A stretch of DNA of 58,000 nucleotides from Cryptomeria japonica (Eukaryota > Streptophyta > Pinopsida > Cupressales > Cupressaceae), in NCBI RefSeq assembly GCF_030272615.1, contig NC_081405.1, positions 156,633,454-156,691,453 on the forward strand, in the 5' to 3' direction. The notes below the pieces were generated by a model. The model was not told the origin of the DNA. It saw only the letters and a list, made by a program, of their open reading frames with translations, and did no database searches. How positions within the stretch are numbered: the first letter of the stretch is position 1; each line of letters begins with the position of its first letter. This document shows, one piece after another, positions 11,607 to 21,314 of the stretch. A program made the position numbers and the translations under genes.

Positions 11607-12369
11607 GAACAGTAATGAAAATGCCCCAGACAATGACAATGACATATGCATGCCCCCTCGAGGAATTGGCCGGAAATGTCGAGAAAAGAGGCCAATTGAT
11701 CGATAAAAATGATAGGATCGAACGGACTGACAATCGGATACCGGATGCATGAAGGACAAGAAATTGAAGATGCAAAAGACCGTGACCAACATAAGATGAA
11801 GAGAGTGCACCTCCATCTATGCACTGACAAAGATCTATAAATGAGACCAAGAGAGTGAAAAATTGCTCATTTGCACTAGACAAGGAGGAGAATTTGTTGC
11901 TCTGGACAAGGACACTTGCAGATAGATGGCGAACATTCCAATGGCGGATCACCTTGGGGAATGTGTACACACATTCAAACAACCGGATGATGTAGGAGCA
12001 GCGGTATGGATCTCAAATACTCATGTTTTCAATTTCATGAATTTTGATTGCTTGCGGGACATTGCGGGGCCCACAGGGGATGCAGAAACTGACTTCTGCG
12101 CTTGTGTAGGGCGAATCCTGTGCTTGTGTAGGGTCTTTTGCACTTGTGTAGGGAGACACAGGCATAGGTTACCTGACACAGGCGCAAGTGTGCATTGGAA
12201 ACCCTAATTTTGGTCAAAACGGCATGCAAATGCTCCGGAAAGGGGGGACAAGGATAGGATAGGTCAAATTAGATGAAAAACACCCTGGGTAGACATGAAA
12301 ATGAGGAAATGCAACCCATAGGAGCAAACCCTAAAACTGACAAAATTTGCCCCAATTGTGATGTAGAGT
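11607..12369 (+). promoter_or_regulatory. Upstream region of the antisense mobile domain gene, with TATA-like box
   Basis: No retroelement domain lies on the minus strand here. On the plus strand a TATA-like CTATAAATGAG (11835-11845) stands about 90 bp before an ATG at 11926, which opens 93 codons (to 12207) of uncertain meaning ahead of the mobile domain. The layout suggests a separate promoter for the antisense gene (inference). The 93-codon frame overlaps a tandem repeat, so it may not be a real exon. Confidence 0.35.
12085..12200. repeat. Short tandem repeats of GCGCTTGTGTAGGG type
   Basis: About five imperfect units. Three read C(T)GCGCTTGTGTAGG or a variant, and two read GACACAGGC(A/G), which is the reverse complement of the core. 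A similar but longer array of ACACAGGCGCAG units lies near the other inner end of B (34213-34352). Confidence 0.6.
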
Positions 12370-12607
12370 CGGCAGTATCCGTTGATCACACGGGAGAACC
12401 GACCAGATTGCTTCATGCTACGACATAGACTTAGGAGCACATAGAGAGATACCTTAGCAGGACTTGGGATATACTATGTCACATTCATGCCCGAGATTAG
12501 GGCAAACACAGGACTGCTCACCGCATTGGCAGAGCGATGGCATTAAGAGACTTCCTCAGTCCATCTGGTGACTGGAGAGGCGACGATGACATTGGAGGAT
12601 GTATGGC
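12370..12607 (+). pseudogene. Plant mobile domain gene in B, N-terminal part (cut by C)
   Basis: Plant mobile domain (PMD) proteins include MAIN and MAIL1, and PMD genes are also carried by Mutator-like and Tat-type elements. Here the plus strand reads GLGIYYVTFMPEIRANTG, LLTALAERWH, a TAA, then ETSSVHLVTGEATMTLED. The ERWH..T..FHL..GE.TITL pattern is the PMD signature. A second stop lies upstream of it. The frame is broken at 12607 by element C and resumes exactly at 21315 once one copy of ATGGC is discounted (codons for W, then RILRIPI). It lies antisense to the B pol genes. Confidence 0.8.
12603..12607. repeat. Left target-site duplication of element C (ATGGC)
   Basis: Exact match to 21310-21314, directly outside the C LTRs. 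Confidence 0.95.
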
Positions 12608-14251
12608 TGTGTAGGGGAAAAAGTGAAACTAAGCAAACATGCCCTAATCTCACTTTCAATCACACATTTGTGGAATACGAAAGAGCCTAGAGGTATCACA
12701 CAATTGGCTACTTCTTTTTGTGGAAGAGAGAGCCACGGGCTACCTATTAGGATTTCTATTCCTTTGTTGTAATTGAAAGATAAAATGATGCAAGTTCAAT
12801 CCCTAACCCCAAAATGCAAGTATGAACTAATAACAAGATTGCAGAATTGAACTTAAATAATGGAAAGCTATAAACACAAGGACAAGACAAGAATGTAAAT
12901 GCATACCCGATGTTAAAATATGAGTGAAACTGTTCAGGACGGGGGCGCGGGTGCCACCATCCTGATTCTGCCCCTGAAACTACTCCTGAAACTGCTGTTT
13001 TGCAACCTGAAAAGCTGTCAAAAATGCTGAAAATTGCTATTTGACAGAAGGACCAAGGTGCCCAGCGCCCCTGTCCTGGTAGGACCAGGGCACCCCATGC
13101 CCCTATCCTGGTCTTTTGCTCTGTAATTTTGTGTGAAGTTCAGTCTCCATCTACTTCCGTCAGATCTGCAACTTGAGGCGTCGTCCGAATCTCGAAACCT
13201 GCACTTATATCTGAAAAGGTGTTTTGGGCGGCTATATAGGGTTTTTCCTTAGTCAAACCCCCGCTTTGGTGATTTCCACCTCCATGAATAGCCAAGTTGT
13301 ATTGTAAAAGTAGTGTGTGTGCGGACCTTGTGTGTGTGCAAGATCCTAAAATGCAAGTAAGCAAACTAGAGCAACCTAGAAAGTAAACCCTAATTGCTTG
13401 TAAATGATAATGTAAATGCTCCAAATCAAGATGCAAAGTGATCTAAAGCATGAATACAAATTATATAATGAGGCTCATGCAAAGACATGAAAACAACATG
13501 AAATCATACCCAACCCCAAGGGAGGAGTACAAGCCAATCTTCAGTCGGTGATCCCCTATTGCTCTTCAATGTCTTCAAAGCCCTAAATGGATGAATGAAA
13601 TTGATGAATGCTTGATGGATGGATGTTGAATGTTATTAAAGTCTTCAAAGATCTTCTCTTTCGCTGCATAGAAGGTCCCTGAAACCAAAATTCTGGATCC
13701 TTTCACATGAAGAAAGAGAGCTCTTATATATGAAACCCTAGGTCTTAATTTCAACTTTTGGCCGACCTAGAGATTGAATCTCCCACCAATTTCTTGGGAT
13801 TAAGCTTTATTTTATGATTGGATTGCGCTCCTAAAATTTCAGGAAAAATATCCAGGACCATGTGCACGTCGGGCGCCATGGTCTCGACAACTTTTCACCA
13901 AATTTTCAGGGCCGTCGGATATAATGATTTTAGAGAGAATCCCGAAGTTACAGGTGATTTTGAGATGTTTTGACCCCCGAAATCAAGCCCCCAAGTTTAA
14001 AATAGGACCTAATTAGGGTTTTTGATTAAATGATGTATTGAAGGAATAAGATGAAAGGGGCACACTTTAATGAAAAGGGCCCAACTTTATGATATGGGAG
14101 ATGATAAAATAGAACCTTAGACCTAATTAATTTAATTAATTAAGTGCTAAAGGGGAAATGCAATGCGAAATGCAAAATGCACCAAGGCGGGTTCTAAACT
14201 AGGTGTGAAATTCTACCACCTTAGCAAGTGCATACAATTTACGACACTACA
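12608..14251 (-). repeat. Element C 3' LTR
   Basis: Aligns to 19636-21309 over its full length with roughly 50-60 differences by eye and one missing 30-bp repeat unit. A TATA box (TATATAAG on the minus strand) lies at 13723-13730. The GC-rich hairpin array at 13050-13113 has two units. Confidence 0.93.
13050..13113. repeat. GC-rich hairpin minisatellite in C 3' LTR (2 units)
   Basis: Two imperfect 30-bp units of the type GGGCGCCCAGCGCCCCTGTC. The core (GGGCGC, short loop, GCGCCC) is self-complementary. Units here are AGGTGCCCAGCGCCCC and AGGGCACCCCATGCCCC. Confidence 0.75.
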
Positions 14252-14265
14252 TTTAGCCCCACTTT
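14252..14265 (-). other. Element C polypurine tract
   Basis: The minus strand reads AAAGTGGGGCTAAA immediately before the LTR start TGTAGTGTCG. The same tract is seen in D at 49524-49538. Confidence 0.85.
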
Positions 14266-16070
14266 AGCGGTCATATGAACACTACGTGCATATGCAAGCT
14301 AAAGTACAGAAAAGTAAACATTATTTGAAAAAGGATATATCCATAAGTCTGTCGAATGAAGCCCCCAGCGGTATCTGCAGTACACAGTTAGGAACCGCAC
14401 CCTACAAAACACACGTTAGATCACAAAATCACCTAATGCTTACTAAGGAAGGTGATGAAAATTCGAGGGTAGCTATAAGCCCCCCCCTATTTCGGCTTGC
14501 TAATTTTAGTGAGTTGAAACAGGGTATCATGTTTACTAATTCGAATTGTTAAAGAATATTGATGACAAATGCTCACAAGAGGATTCGATATGAGATCAAA
14601 AACTAATGGAGAATCATTTGGTAAGAAAGAGGACCAAATCTCAATTCTAACACAACAAAGAGTGTGAGGATTTGAGAGTTCTCTAACACAAGATGAAGGA
14701 TGTAAATGGAAACAAAATGCAAAGAGAAGAAAAGAAAGGAAACAAGTATGAATACACACATTGGTGATCCACGTGGAGAATAGTGAGAGAGAAAACATGG
14801 ACTTCTCGCCCCTAGATTTTGTCTAGGTGATCCATGGGGAAAAAGGAGATGGAAAACTAGCCCCTAGAGTCTGTCTAGGTGATCCATGTAAGGGAGGAGA
14901 GTGAGAAAGTCTAGCCTTATGCCGCTAGTTCCACTCAACCTCGTGCATGTGTGTGTAAGTGAGGTTAGAAGCACCTCATAGGAGTGTATGCCCGAGTATG
15001 CTACAACCTATATATGTATAGTAAAAAAGTGTGGCATCTCGCTCTAAGAGTCTGTGCTCTGGTTCTGAGAATAATCACCTTGCATAAAAGAAAAATGGAG
15101 ACATCTCGCTCTAAGAGTCTGTGCTCTGGTTCCGAGAATGACCCATTGCTCAAAAAGTGTAATGTTTATGTCATAAGCAAAGTAGAACAAGGATACCTAC
15201 CTTCATCACAAAAGAAGATACCCCAACAATGCAACAATGTCATAGATCCAAGCAAGAGAGCTTTTTACTCTTTAAGCAAGGATAAGATAGTTGAAAAGGG
15301 ACATCTTGTAGTATGTGTACAGGAGATCCTTAGAGGAGAAGAGATCTTTGTACAAAAGACACCTATCCCTGAGAGGAAACATCTTCTAGAATAAGAAAAA
15401 GAAGAGAATAAGAATGCAATACTTCCTTCTTTTGTGAGGTGAAAGTGATTCTTAATGAAGGATGATGCTCTTTTTAACCCAATTGGGAGAGTGAATTCAT
15501 TATGGATGTATTTTACCAAGTGCAAAAGAGGTTGTAGTCCAGGACTTACACCTCTTGTAAGAGAGATTCCTTGAACAAACAACAACAAATGCATACAAGG
15601 AATAATATCAAGTAATAAAGTTCACACCATCCACGAAATAAGAAAAAGTGGATCCTTAGATAAAAATAAGAAAAGATCATTGCCTCCCAAGGATAAGGAC
15701 AATGAGAAGGACTTACACAATCTTCTAGGGAGAGATTTAGACATAAACAAAAATGTACTACATACTCACATGAGTTCATGCAAGCAAGACATTAGTGTAT
15801 GTAAAATGCTCCTCACAAGAAGTGGGTAAGGTAAGAAAGAGAATACGCATCTTCTCCCATATCTAGGAAAAGAGAGTTCTAAAGCAAAGATGATCAATAT
15901 TTCCACATTATTACCCCATAGGAACAAGAGATAACATAGAAAAATTAGGCTATTATGTTTCTTCAAAAATATGATTGCACTTGAAATTGTACCATCATGA
16001 ATGACAATGAGCCCCCAGTAAATGAGCTACCAATGTCACATAATGATGAGCAACATAATAGCCATTAATG
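14266..16070 (-). other. Element C 3' untranslated region with short repeats, no pol
   Basis: 1.8 kb between the ORF stop and the polypurine tract with no retroelement domain in any frame. Two short repeat sets occur. CCCCTAGAGTCTGTCTAGG followed by TGATCCATG occurs at about 14809-14837 and 14862-14889, with a partial third at 14763. CTCGCTCTAAGAGTCTGTGC occurs at about 15038-15068 and 15110-15141. Both sets are conserved in D (48693-49010), so they are family features. The first contains the palindromic CCTAGA/TCTAGG. Confidence 0.7.
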
Positions 16071-19000
16071 TTATTTAAAGACATGATAGATTGAATGAGG
16101 TATTTGAATATGACATGCTGAATGCTCAACTATAAGTGAGATCAAAAACATGTATAAAGTGGTCAAAATTGAAGAAGAAAAGTCACAAGAAATCTTAGAA
16201 GAGGGATGGGTGTAATTTATTAGAGCCTTATCCCTGGAGGAAAGGACTTTATGATGAATAGGAGATAAAGATTCATAAGTGGATTTAGAAATTTGAGGGG
16301 AGTCATAAAGAGATTTGTTCATCGCCAAGATTTCCTTATGAGGGGAATGAGAGTTGATAGAAGTAGAAGATGATTTAGTTGAAGTGAGATCATCATCACT
16401 ACTAAATATAGCATTCACATTGAGAGATGGTCTTTTAGATGCTTTGGTGGGCTTAGAAAGATTATATCCAAGTCCAAATGAATATTCATGCATGTTACGT
16501 TCTAAAGGAACTTTAATTCCTTGTTCATTTGTGCCACAACCATTTCCACTATAGCAACTCTTAGCCAAAATATGAAAACCACGACCATAACGATTAGCCA
16601 TTTCAAAAAGAAAAGGTGGTTTTTCATAAGACAAAGAATCAAATTCTACAGAATTAGAGGTGCGAGGAGAAGAAGTTTGAGAAGCAGCCACAAAATTATT
16701 GCTCATAGGTTCAGGTAAGACTGATTGATCTCTAGTTTCTTCCTTCTTTTTAACTTTAAGCTCTCTAGGAGGAACCCTATACTCACCTACAAAGGTGGGA
16801 TTAAAATCAAGAGATCCCCAATCATCTTCTACGAGAACCTTCTTAGGATCAAAAACCTTTTCATGTGTAGATTCAAGTTGAGAAGAATCTTCTTCAGGAA
16901 CTTCAGACTCATCCAAATAATTTTGATTATCAGAGGGTAATGATTCATCCATAGGTATCTTGTTTAACGAGTCATCACTAGAAGAGGAAGGCTTAGAAGA
17001 ACTCCCTTTGGAAGTAGATGTTTGCAAACAAGCTTGAAAATTAGTATCACCCATCAAGGTATATGTCTTATTATTATAAATAAATTTAACTTGTCTATGC
17101 AATGTAGAGGGGACAACTTGCATACTGTGAATCCAAGGTCTCCCTAATAACAAGTTGTATGTTAGATTTCCCGGCATAACATGGATAGGAGTAGGCAAAG
17201 TAACAGGCCCCACTGTGATGGGTAAGGTGATAATACCTAATGAAGTCTTAGCCACATTATCAAAGCCTCGAATGGGATGAGAGTCAGGCTCAATAAGGGA
17301 TGTATCCACATTCATCTTATGCAATAGATTAATGCTACACACATTAAGGCCAGAACCATTATCTACTAGTGTACGTCTTATAGCAGTGTCATTTATGATA
17401 ACCACAATCATCAAGGGATCATATTGATGTTGAATTTCACTAGTAGGCAACTCATCTTGAGTAAACACAATTTGAACTTTAGGATTCATCACAGAGTTAA
17501 CCAAAGACACTATATTACTAGATGTATTAGGTGGAGGAACATTCAAATCTTTCAAGGCATCTTGTAACATTCCATGATGAGCGGAAGAAGTTTGGATCAA
17601 ATCCCAAAGGGATATCTTAGCAGGGGTAGCTTTAAGTTGTTCTATGAGATCATATTCCTTACCAAGAACTTGTGAAATACGAGAAGCTTGAGGAAGAATA
17701 GGTTGGGAAGGAGGAAGTGAAGTTGGGATAACTGGAGGAGGATTAGGTTGCCTATTATTTCTAGTATTATAAGTATGGGCAACCGCATGATAACTCTCTC
17801 TAGTCAGTTGCTTAGCATACTCATAAGGGCTCTTAGTAGAATAACCTCCTTGCATAGTAATAATAGGTTTCTTAGGAGTGCAAAAGGAATCATTAGCATA
17901 ACCACCTTGAACCACTAAGATAGGCTTATTTAAAGGTTGAGAATTTTGAGAAGGACAAGCACCTTGGACAGTGAAGAGAGGTTTGTTAGGTGTTTCATTC
18001 ACATGTATCAAATTGATTGAGGATGGTTGAGAGGAATGAACAAAAGTGTTGGAAGAATTATTGATAGTCTTCTCTTGCACTAAAATCTCATCACGGATTA
18101 AATCAATTTTAGGAGAGAGACAAGGGGTAGGCATTGATGTTCTAGTAGGAAGAGTAATACTAGGAAAGGTCATATCATCCTCTATCATCAAAGGATCTAC
18201 ATGGGGAATAAACTCTCTAGGAGAAGGATCAACATCACTCTCTAGAGTCTCACTTTTGAGATGGAGATCTTTGAAAGAGATGTTAACCATCTTGTTTTGA
18301 ACTAGGGTTTCCTTATGAGTAGAACCAAGTTGAGGAGAGGGAGATGCTTTATTTTTAGAGGGAGAATAATTAAGATTCAAGGAAGGTGAGAAACTATCAA
18401 GGAATTTTTCAATCTTAATTTCATCCACTTTGGCTAGGGTTCTCTCATGGGGAAGAGAATAATCTACACCTTCTTCTAATGGTTCATCCCAAATAGTGAG
18501 GTTGTTGAAAGGAATGTTTGAAGTATTGTCAATTTCGGGAGAGGAGATAACATTGTTTATTAATTCCTCGTCCTTAGGAGGAAGAGCATCAATAGATGTG
18601 TTAAACTCATCCTCTTTCCTCAAAATATGTTCAATATGATCTTTAGGGGAGAGAGAATTAAGGAAATTGCTTATTATTTCATCTTCTTTCTCTAAGGGAT
18701 GCTTATGGGTAAGACAAACTTTAGGAGAAGGGTAAGCATTTATCATTAATTCATCATCTCTAGTGGGAATTTTGTTGGAAAAGGAAATGCCATCACTAGG
18801 AAATGTAGGAATAATGTCATCTTCTTGCACAAAAGGATCCTCATGAAGGGAGTGTTTTTTAGGAGGAACGTGAACATATGTGTCCAAAGATTCATGCTTA
18901 GGAAGGAGATCTTTGAAAGAAGTGTTCATAACCTCTTGTTGCACTAACATGCCCCCATTGGAAGGACCAACTTTAGGAGAAAATAAGTCAATGTTCATCA

Positions 19001-19298
19001 ATACCTTTTCACTTAGAGAGGAATCATGTAGGGAAGGTGAAGTAACATTAAGAAAGGTGTTTATAATATCATTCTCTTCCTCTAGGACAGCTAAATAGGA
19101 AGGGCACATTTTAGGAGAATTGTCAAGGTCACTCTTAAACTCTTCATCCTTAAAGCATGGGAGAGTCTCAAAGGGATTGGTAGCAACTCTTTTAGGCACT
19201 AAAATGTTGTTATAGATGTGGGGAGGTCCTTTAGGAGAAGGAAAAATTGAAACAAGGGAAGCTAACCCATTATCACATCTATGAAATGAATGCATCAT
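16071..19298 (-). CDS. Element C protein: acidic repeat region, protease-like core and G-patch (1,075 aa)
   Basis: Uninterrupted ORF starting ATG ATG CAT at 19298. Residues about 1-430 are acidic and degenerately repeated: FxxxSPK, a short spacer, H, then LxxEDEII, recurring about ten times. Around 430-510 three KPxxxVQGG repeats follow. About 560-610 holds ISLWDLIQTSSAHHGML, the usual lead-in to Tat-type protease. The retropepsin-like core has LVDNGSGLNV near 645 (D-N-G-S instead of D-T/S-G) and YNLLLGRPWIH near 716. A Ser-rich linker precedes a G-patch-like segment near 900-930 (YGRGFHILAK ... GNGCGTNEQG). Capsid and zinc knuckle are absent, so it cannot form particles alone. A 1,075-codon intact frame in a dead neighbourhood suggests fairly recent mobilisation or constraint. 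Protease activity is unproven. Confidence 0.8.
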   Translation of the reverse strand: MMHSFHRCDNGLASLVSIFPSPKGPPHIYNNILVPKRVATNPFETLPCFKDEEFKSDLDNSPKMCPSYLAVLEEENDIINTFLNVTSPSLHDSSLSEKVLMNIDLFSPKVGPSNGGMLVQQEVMNTSFKDLLPKHESLDTYVHVPPKKHSLHEDPFVQEDDIIPTFPSDGISFSNKIPTRDDELMINAYPSPKVCLTHKHPLEKEDEIISNFLNSLSPKDHIEHILRKEDEFNTSIDALPPKDEELINNVISSPEIDNTSNIPFNNLTIWDEPLEEGVDYSLPHERTLAKVDEIKIEKFLDSFSPSLNLNYSPSKNKASPSPQLGSTHKETLVQNKMVNISFKDLHLKSETLESDVDPSPREFIPHVDPLMIEDDMTFPSITLPTRTSMPTPCLSPKIDLIRDEILVQEKTINNSSNTFVHSSQPSSINLIHVNETPNKPLFTVQGACPSQNSQPLNKPILVVQGGYANDSFCTPKKPIITMQGGYSTKSPYEYAKQLTRESYHAVAHTYNTRNNRQPNPPPVIPTSLPPSQPILPQASRISQVLGKEYDLIEQLKATPAKISLWDLIQTSSAHHGMLQDALKDLNVPPPNTSSNIVSLVNSVMNPKVQIVFTQDELPTSEIQHQYDPLMIVVIINDTAIRRTLVDNGSGLNVCSINLLHKMNVDTSLIEPDSHPIRGFDNVAKTSLGIITLPITVGPVTLPTPIHVMPGNLTYNLLLGRPWIHSMQVVPSTLHRQVKFIYNNKTYTLMGDTNFQACLQTSTSKGSSSKPSSSSDDSLNKIPMDESLPSDNQNYLDESEVPEEDSSQLESTHEKVFDPKKVLVEDDWGSLDFNPTFVGEYRVPPRELKVKKKEETRDQSVLPEPMSNNFVAASQTSSPRTSNSVEFDSLSYEKPPFLFEMANRYGRGFHILAKSCYSGNGCGTNEQGIKVPLERNMHEYSFGLGYNLSKPTKASKRPSLNVNAIFSSDDDLTSTKSSSTSINSHSPHKEILAMNKSLYDSPQISKSTYESLSPIHHKVLSSRDKALINYTHPSSKISCDFSSSILTTLYMFLISLIVEHSACHIQIPHSIYHVFK

Positions 19299-19614
19299 GA
19301 CAACAATTTTCCTTTTTCAAATGATAACACATGCAAAATAGAAGGAAATATTTAATTTCAACCAATGCAAGAACTTAGAATGTAGATTTAGAAAATGAAA
19401 TTTATGATTCAAATGAGTTCCTAAATCAGATTTGAAATTATTGATCCCAATTAAGCTATCCACAAGTTCAACTTTGAATTGAAAAATTAGCAAAAATTTC
19501 CTCTAAATTTTTGAATCTTGCAAGAAATTAAAACTTGTAAATACAAATTTGAATTTGAAATAGCATAAACACTCAAGTTTGAAAACATAAATCAAGAATT
19601 AGAGAAGATTGGGG
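19299..19614 (-). other. Element C leader between primer site and ORF
   Basis: 316 bp, AT-rich and non-coding. It shows no similarity to the corresponding leader of D (44380-44554), although the LTRs and most of the ORF are close relatives. Confidence 0.6.
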
Positions 19615-19632
19615 TTCACGTCGGGTTCACCA
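19615..19632 (-). other. Element C primer-binding site (tRNA-Trp)
   Basis: The minus strand reads TGGTGAACCCGACGTGAA, 3 bases after the 5' LTR. It is complementary to the 3' end of plant tRNA-Trp as I recall it (TTCACGTCGGGTTCACCA). Confidence 0.8.
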
Positions 19633-19635
19633 AAA

Positions 19636-21309
19636 TGTGTAGGAGAAAAAGTGAAACTAAGCAAACATGCCCTAATCTCACTTTCAATCACACATTTGTG
19701 GAATACGAAAGAGCCTAGAGGTATCACACAATTGGCTACTTCTTTTTGTGGAAGAGAGAGACACGGGCTACCTATTAGGATTTCTATTCCTTTGTTGTAA
19801 TTGAAAGATAAAATGATGCAAGCTCAATCCCTAACCCCAAAGTGCAAGTATGAACTAATAACAAGATTGCAGAATTGAACTTAAATAATGGAAAGCTATA
19901 AACACAAGGACAAGACAAGAATGTAAATGCATACCCAGTGTTTAAATATGAGTGAAAATGTTCGGGACGGGGGCGCGGGCGCCACCGTCCTGATTCTGCC
20001 CCTAAAACTACTCCTAAAACTGTTGTTTTGCAACCTGAAAAGCTGTCAAAAATGCTGAAAATTGCTGTCTGACAGAAGGACCAGGGCACCCAGCGCCCCT
20101 GTCCCAGGGACCAGGGCGCCCAGCGCCCCTGTCCTAGTAGGACCAGGGCGCCCCATGCCCCTATCTTGGTCTTTTGCTCTACAATTTGGTGTGAAGTTCA
20201 GTCTTCGTCTGCTTCCGTTGGATCTGCAACTTGTGGCGTCGTCTGAATCCCGAAACCTGCACTTATATCTGAAAAGGTGTTTTGGGCGGCTATATAGGGT
20301 TTTGCCTTAGTCAAACCCCCACTTTGGTGATTTCCACCTCCACGAATAGCCAAGTTGTATTGTAAAAGTAGTGTGTGTGCGGACCTTGTGTGTGTGCAAG
20401 ATCCTAAAATGCAAGTAAGCAAACTAGAGCAACCTAGAAAGTAACCCCTAATTGCTTGTAAATGATAATGTAAATGCTCCAAATCAAGATGCAAAGTGAT
20501 CTAAAGCATGAATACAAATGATATAATGAGGCTCATGCAAAGACATGAAAACAACATGAAATCATACCCAACCCCAAGGGAGGAGTACAAGCCAATCTTC
20601 AGTCGGTGATCCCCTATTGCTCTTCAATGTCTTCAAAGCCCTAAATGGATGAATGAAATTGATGAATGCTTGATGGATGGATGTTGAATGTTGTTGAAGT
20701 CTTCAAAGATCTGCTCTTTTGCTACATAGAAGGTCCCTAAAACCAAAATTCTAGATCCTTTCAAATGAAGAAAGAGAGCTCTTATATATGAAACCCTAGG
20801 TCTTAATTTCAACTTTTGGCTGACCTAGAGATTGAATCTCCCACCAATTTCTTGGGGTTAAACTTTATTTTATGATTGGATCGCACTCCTAAAATTTTGG
20901 GAAAAATGTCTGGGACCATGTGCACGCCGGGCGCCATGGTCCCGACAACTTTTCACCAAATTTTCAGGGCCGTCGGATATGATGATTTTAGAGAGAATCC
21001 CGAAGTTACAGGTGATTTCAAGATGTTTTGACCCCTGAAATCAAGCCCCCAAGTTCAAAATAGGACCTAATTAGGGTTTTTGATTAAATGATGTATTGAA
21101 GGAATAAGATGAAAGGGGCACACTTTAATGAAAAGGGCCCAACTTTATGATATGGGAGATGATAAAATAGAACCTTAGACCTAATTAATTTAATTAATTA
21201 AGTGCTAAAGGGGAAATGCAATGCAAAATGCAAAATGCGCCAAGGCGAGTGCTAAACTAGGTGTGAAATTGTACCACCTTAGCAAGTACGTACAATTTAC
21301 GACACTACA
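19636..21309 (-). repeat. Element C 5' LTR
   Basis: 1,674 bp, beginning TGTAGTGTCGTAAATTG on the minus strand and ending CTACACA. TATA box (TATATAAG, minus) at 20781-20788. It carries one more GC-rich hairpin unit than the 3' LTR. Confidence 0.93.
20077..20172. repeat. GC-rich hairpin minisatellite in C 5' LTR (3 units)
   Basis: Three imperfect 30-bp units around AGGGCGCCCAGCGCCCCTG, lying about 600-700 bp downstream of the TATA box, so they would be in the transcribed leader. The extra unit accounts for the 30-bp length difference between the two C LTRs. Confidence 0.75.
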
Positions 21310-21314
21310 ATGGC
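21310..21314. repeat. Right target-site duplication of element C (ATGGC)
   Basis: Exact repeat of 12603-12607. Confidence 0.95.

Larger units (their letters stand above)
12608..21309 (-). mobile_element. Element C: non-autonomous LTR retrotransposon (8.7 kb)
   Basis: Complete element between exact ATGGC duplications, inserted in the PMD gene of B. LTRs are at 12608-14251 (3', 1,644 bp) and 19636-21309 (5', 1,674 bp), with TGTAG...CTACACA ends on the minus strand. A tRNA-Trp primer site is at 19615-19632 and a polypurine tract at 14252-14265. The only long ORF (16071-19298) encodes a protease-like core and G-patch. There is no capsid domain, reverse transcriptase, RNase H or integrase. D (42729-51183) is a close relative. 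It shares its primer tRNA with B, so B-like elements are candidate helpers (inference). Confidence 0.93.

Noticed and set aside
11602-11982. Overlapping minus-strand ORFs of 93-126 codons inside the B 3' region
   Set aside because: No recognisable domain, several overlapping frames are open at once, and the region lies upstream of the antisense gene.
16071-19298. The 1,075-codon ORF as a host gene
   Set aside because: It lies between a primer site and polypurine tract inside paired LTRs with target duplications, and a second copy is in D.
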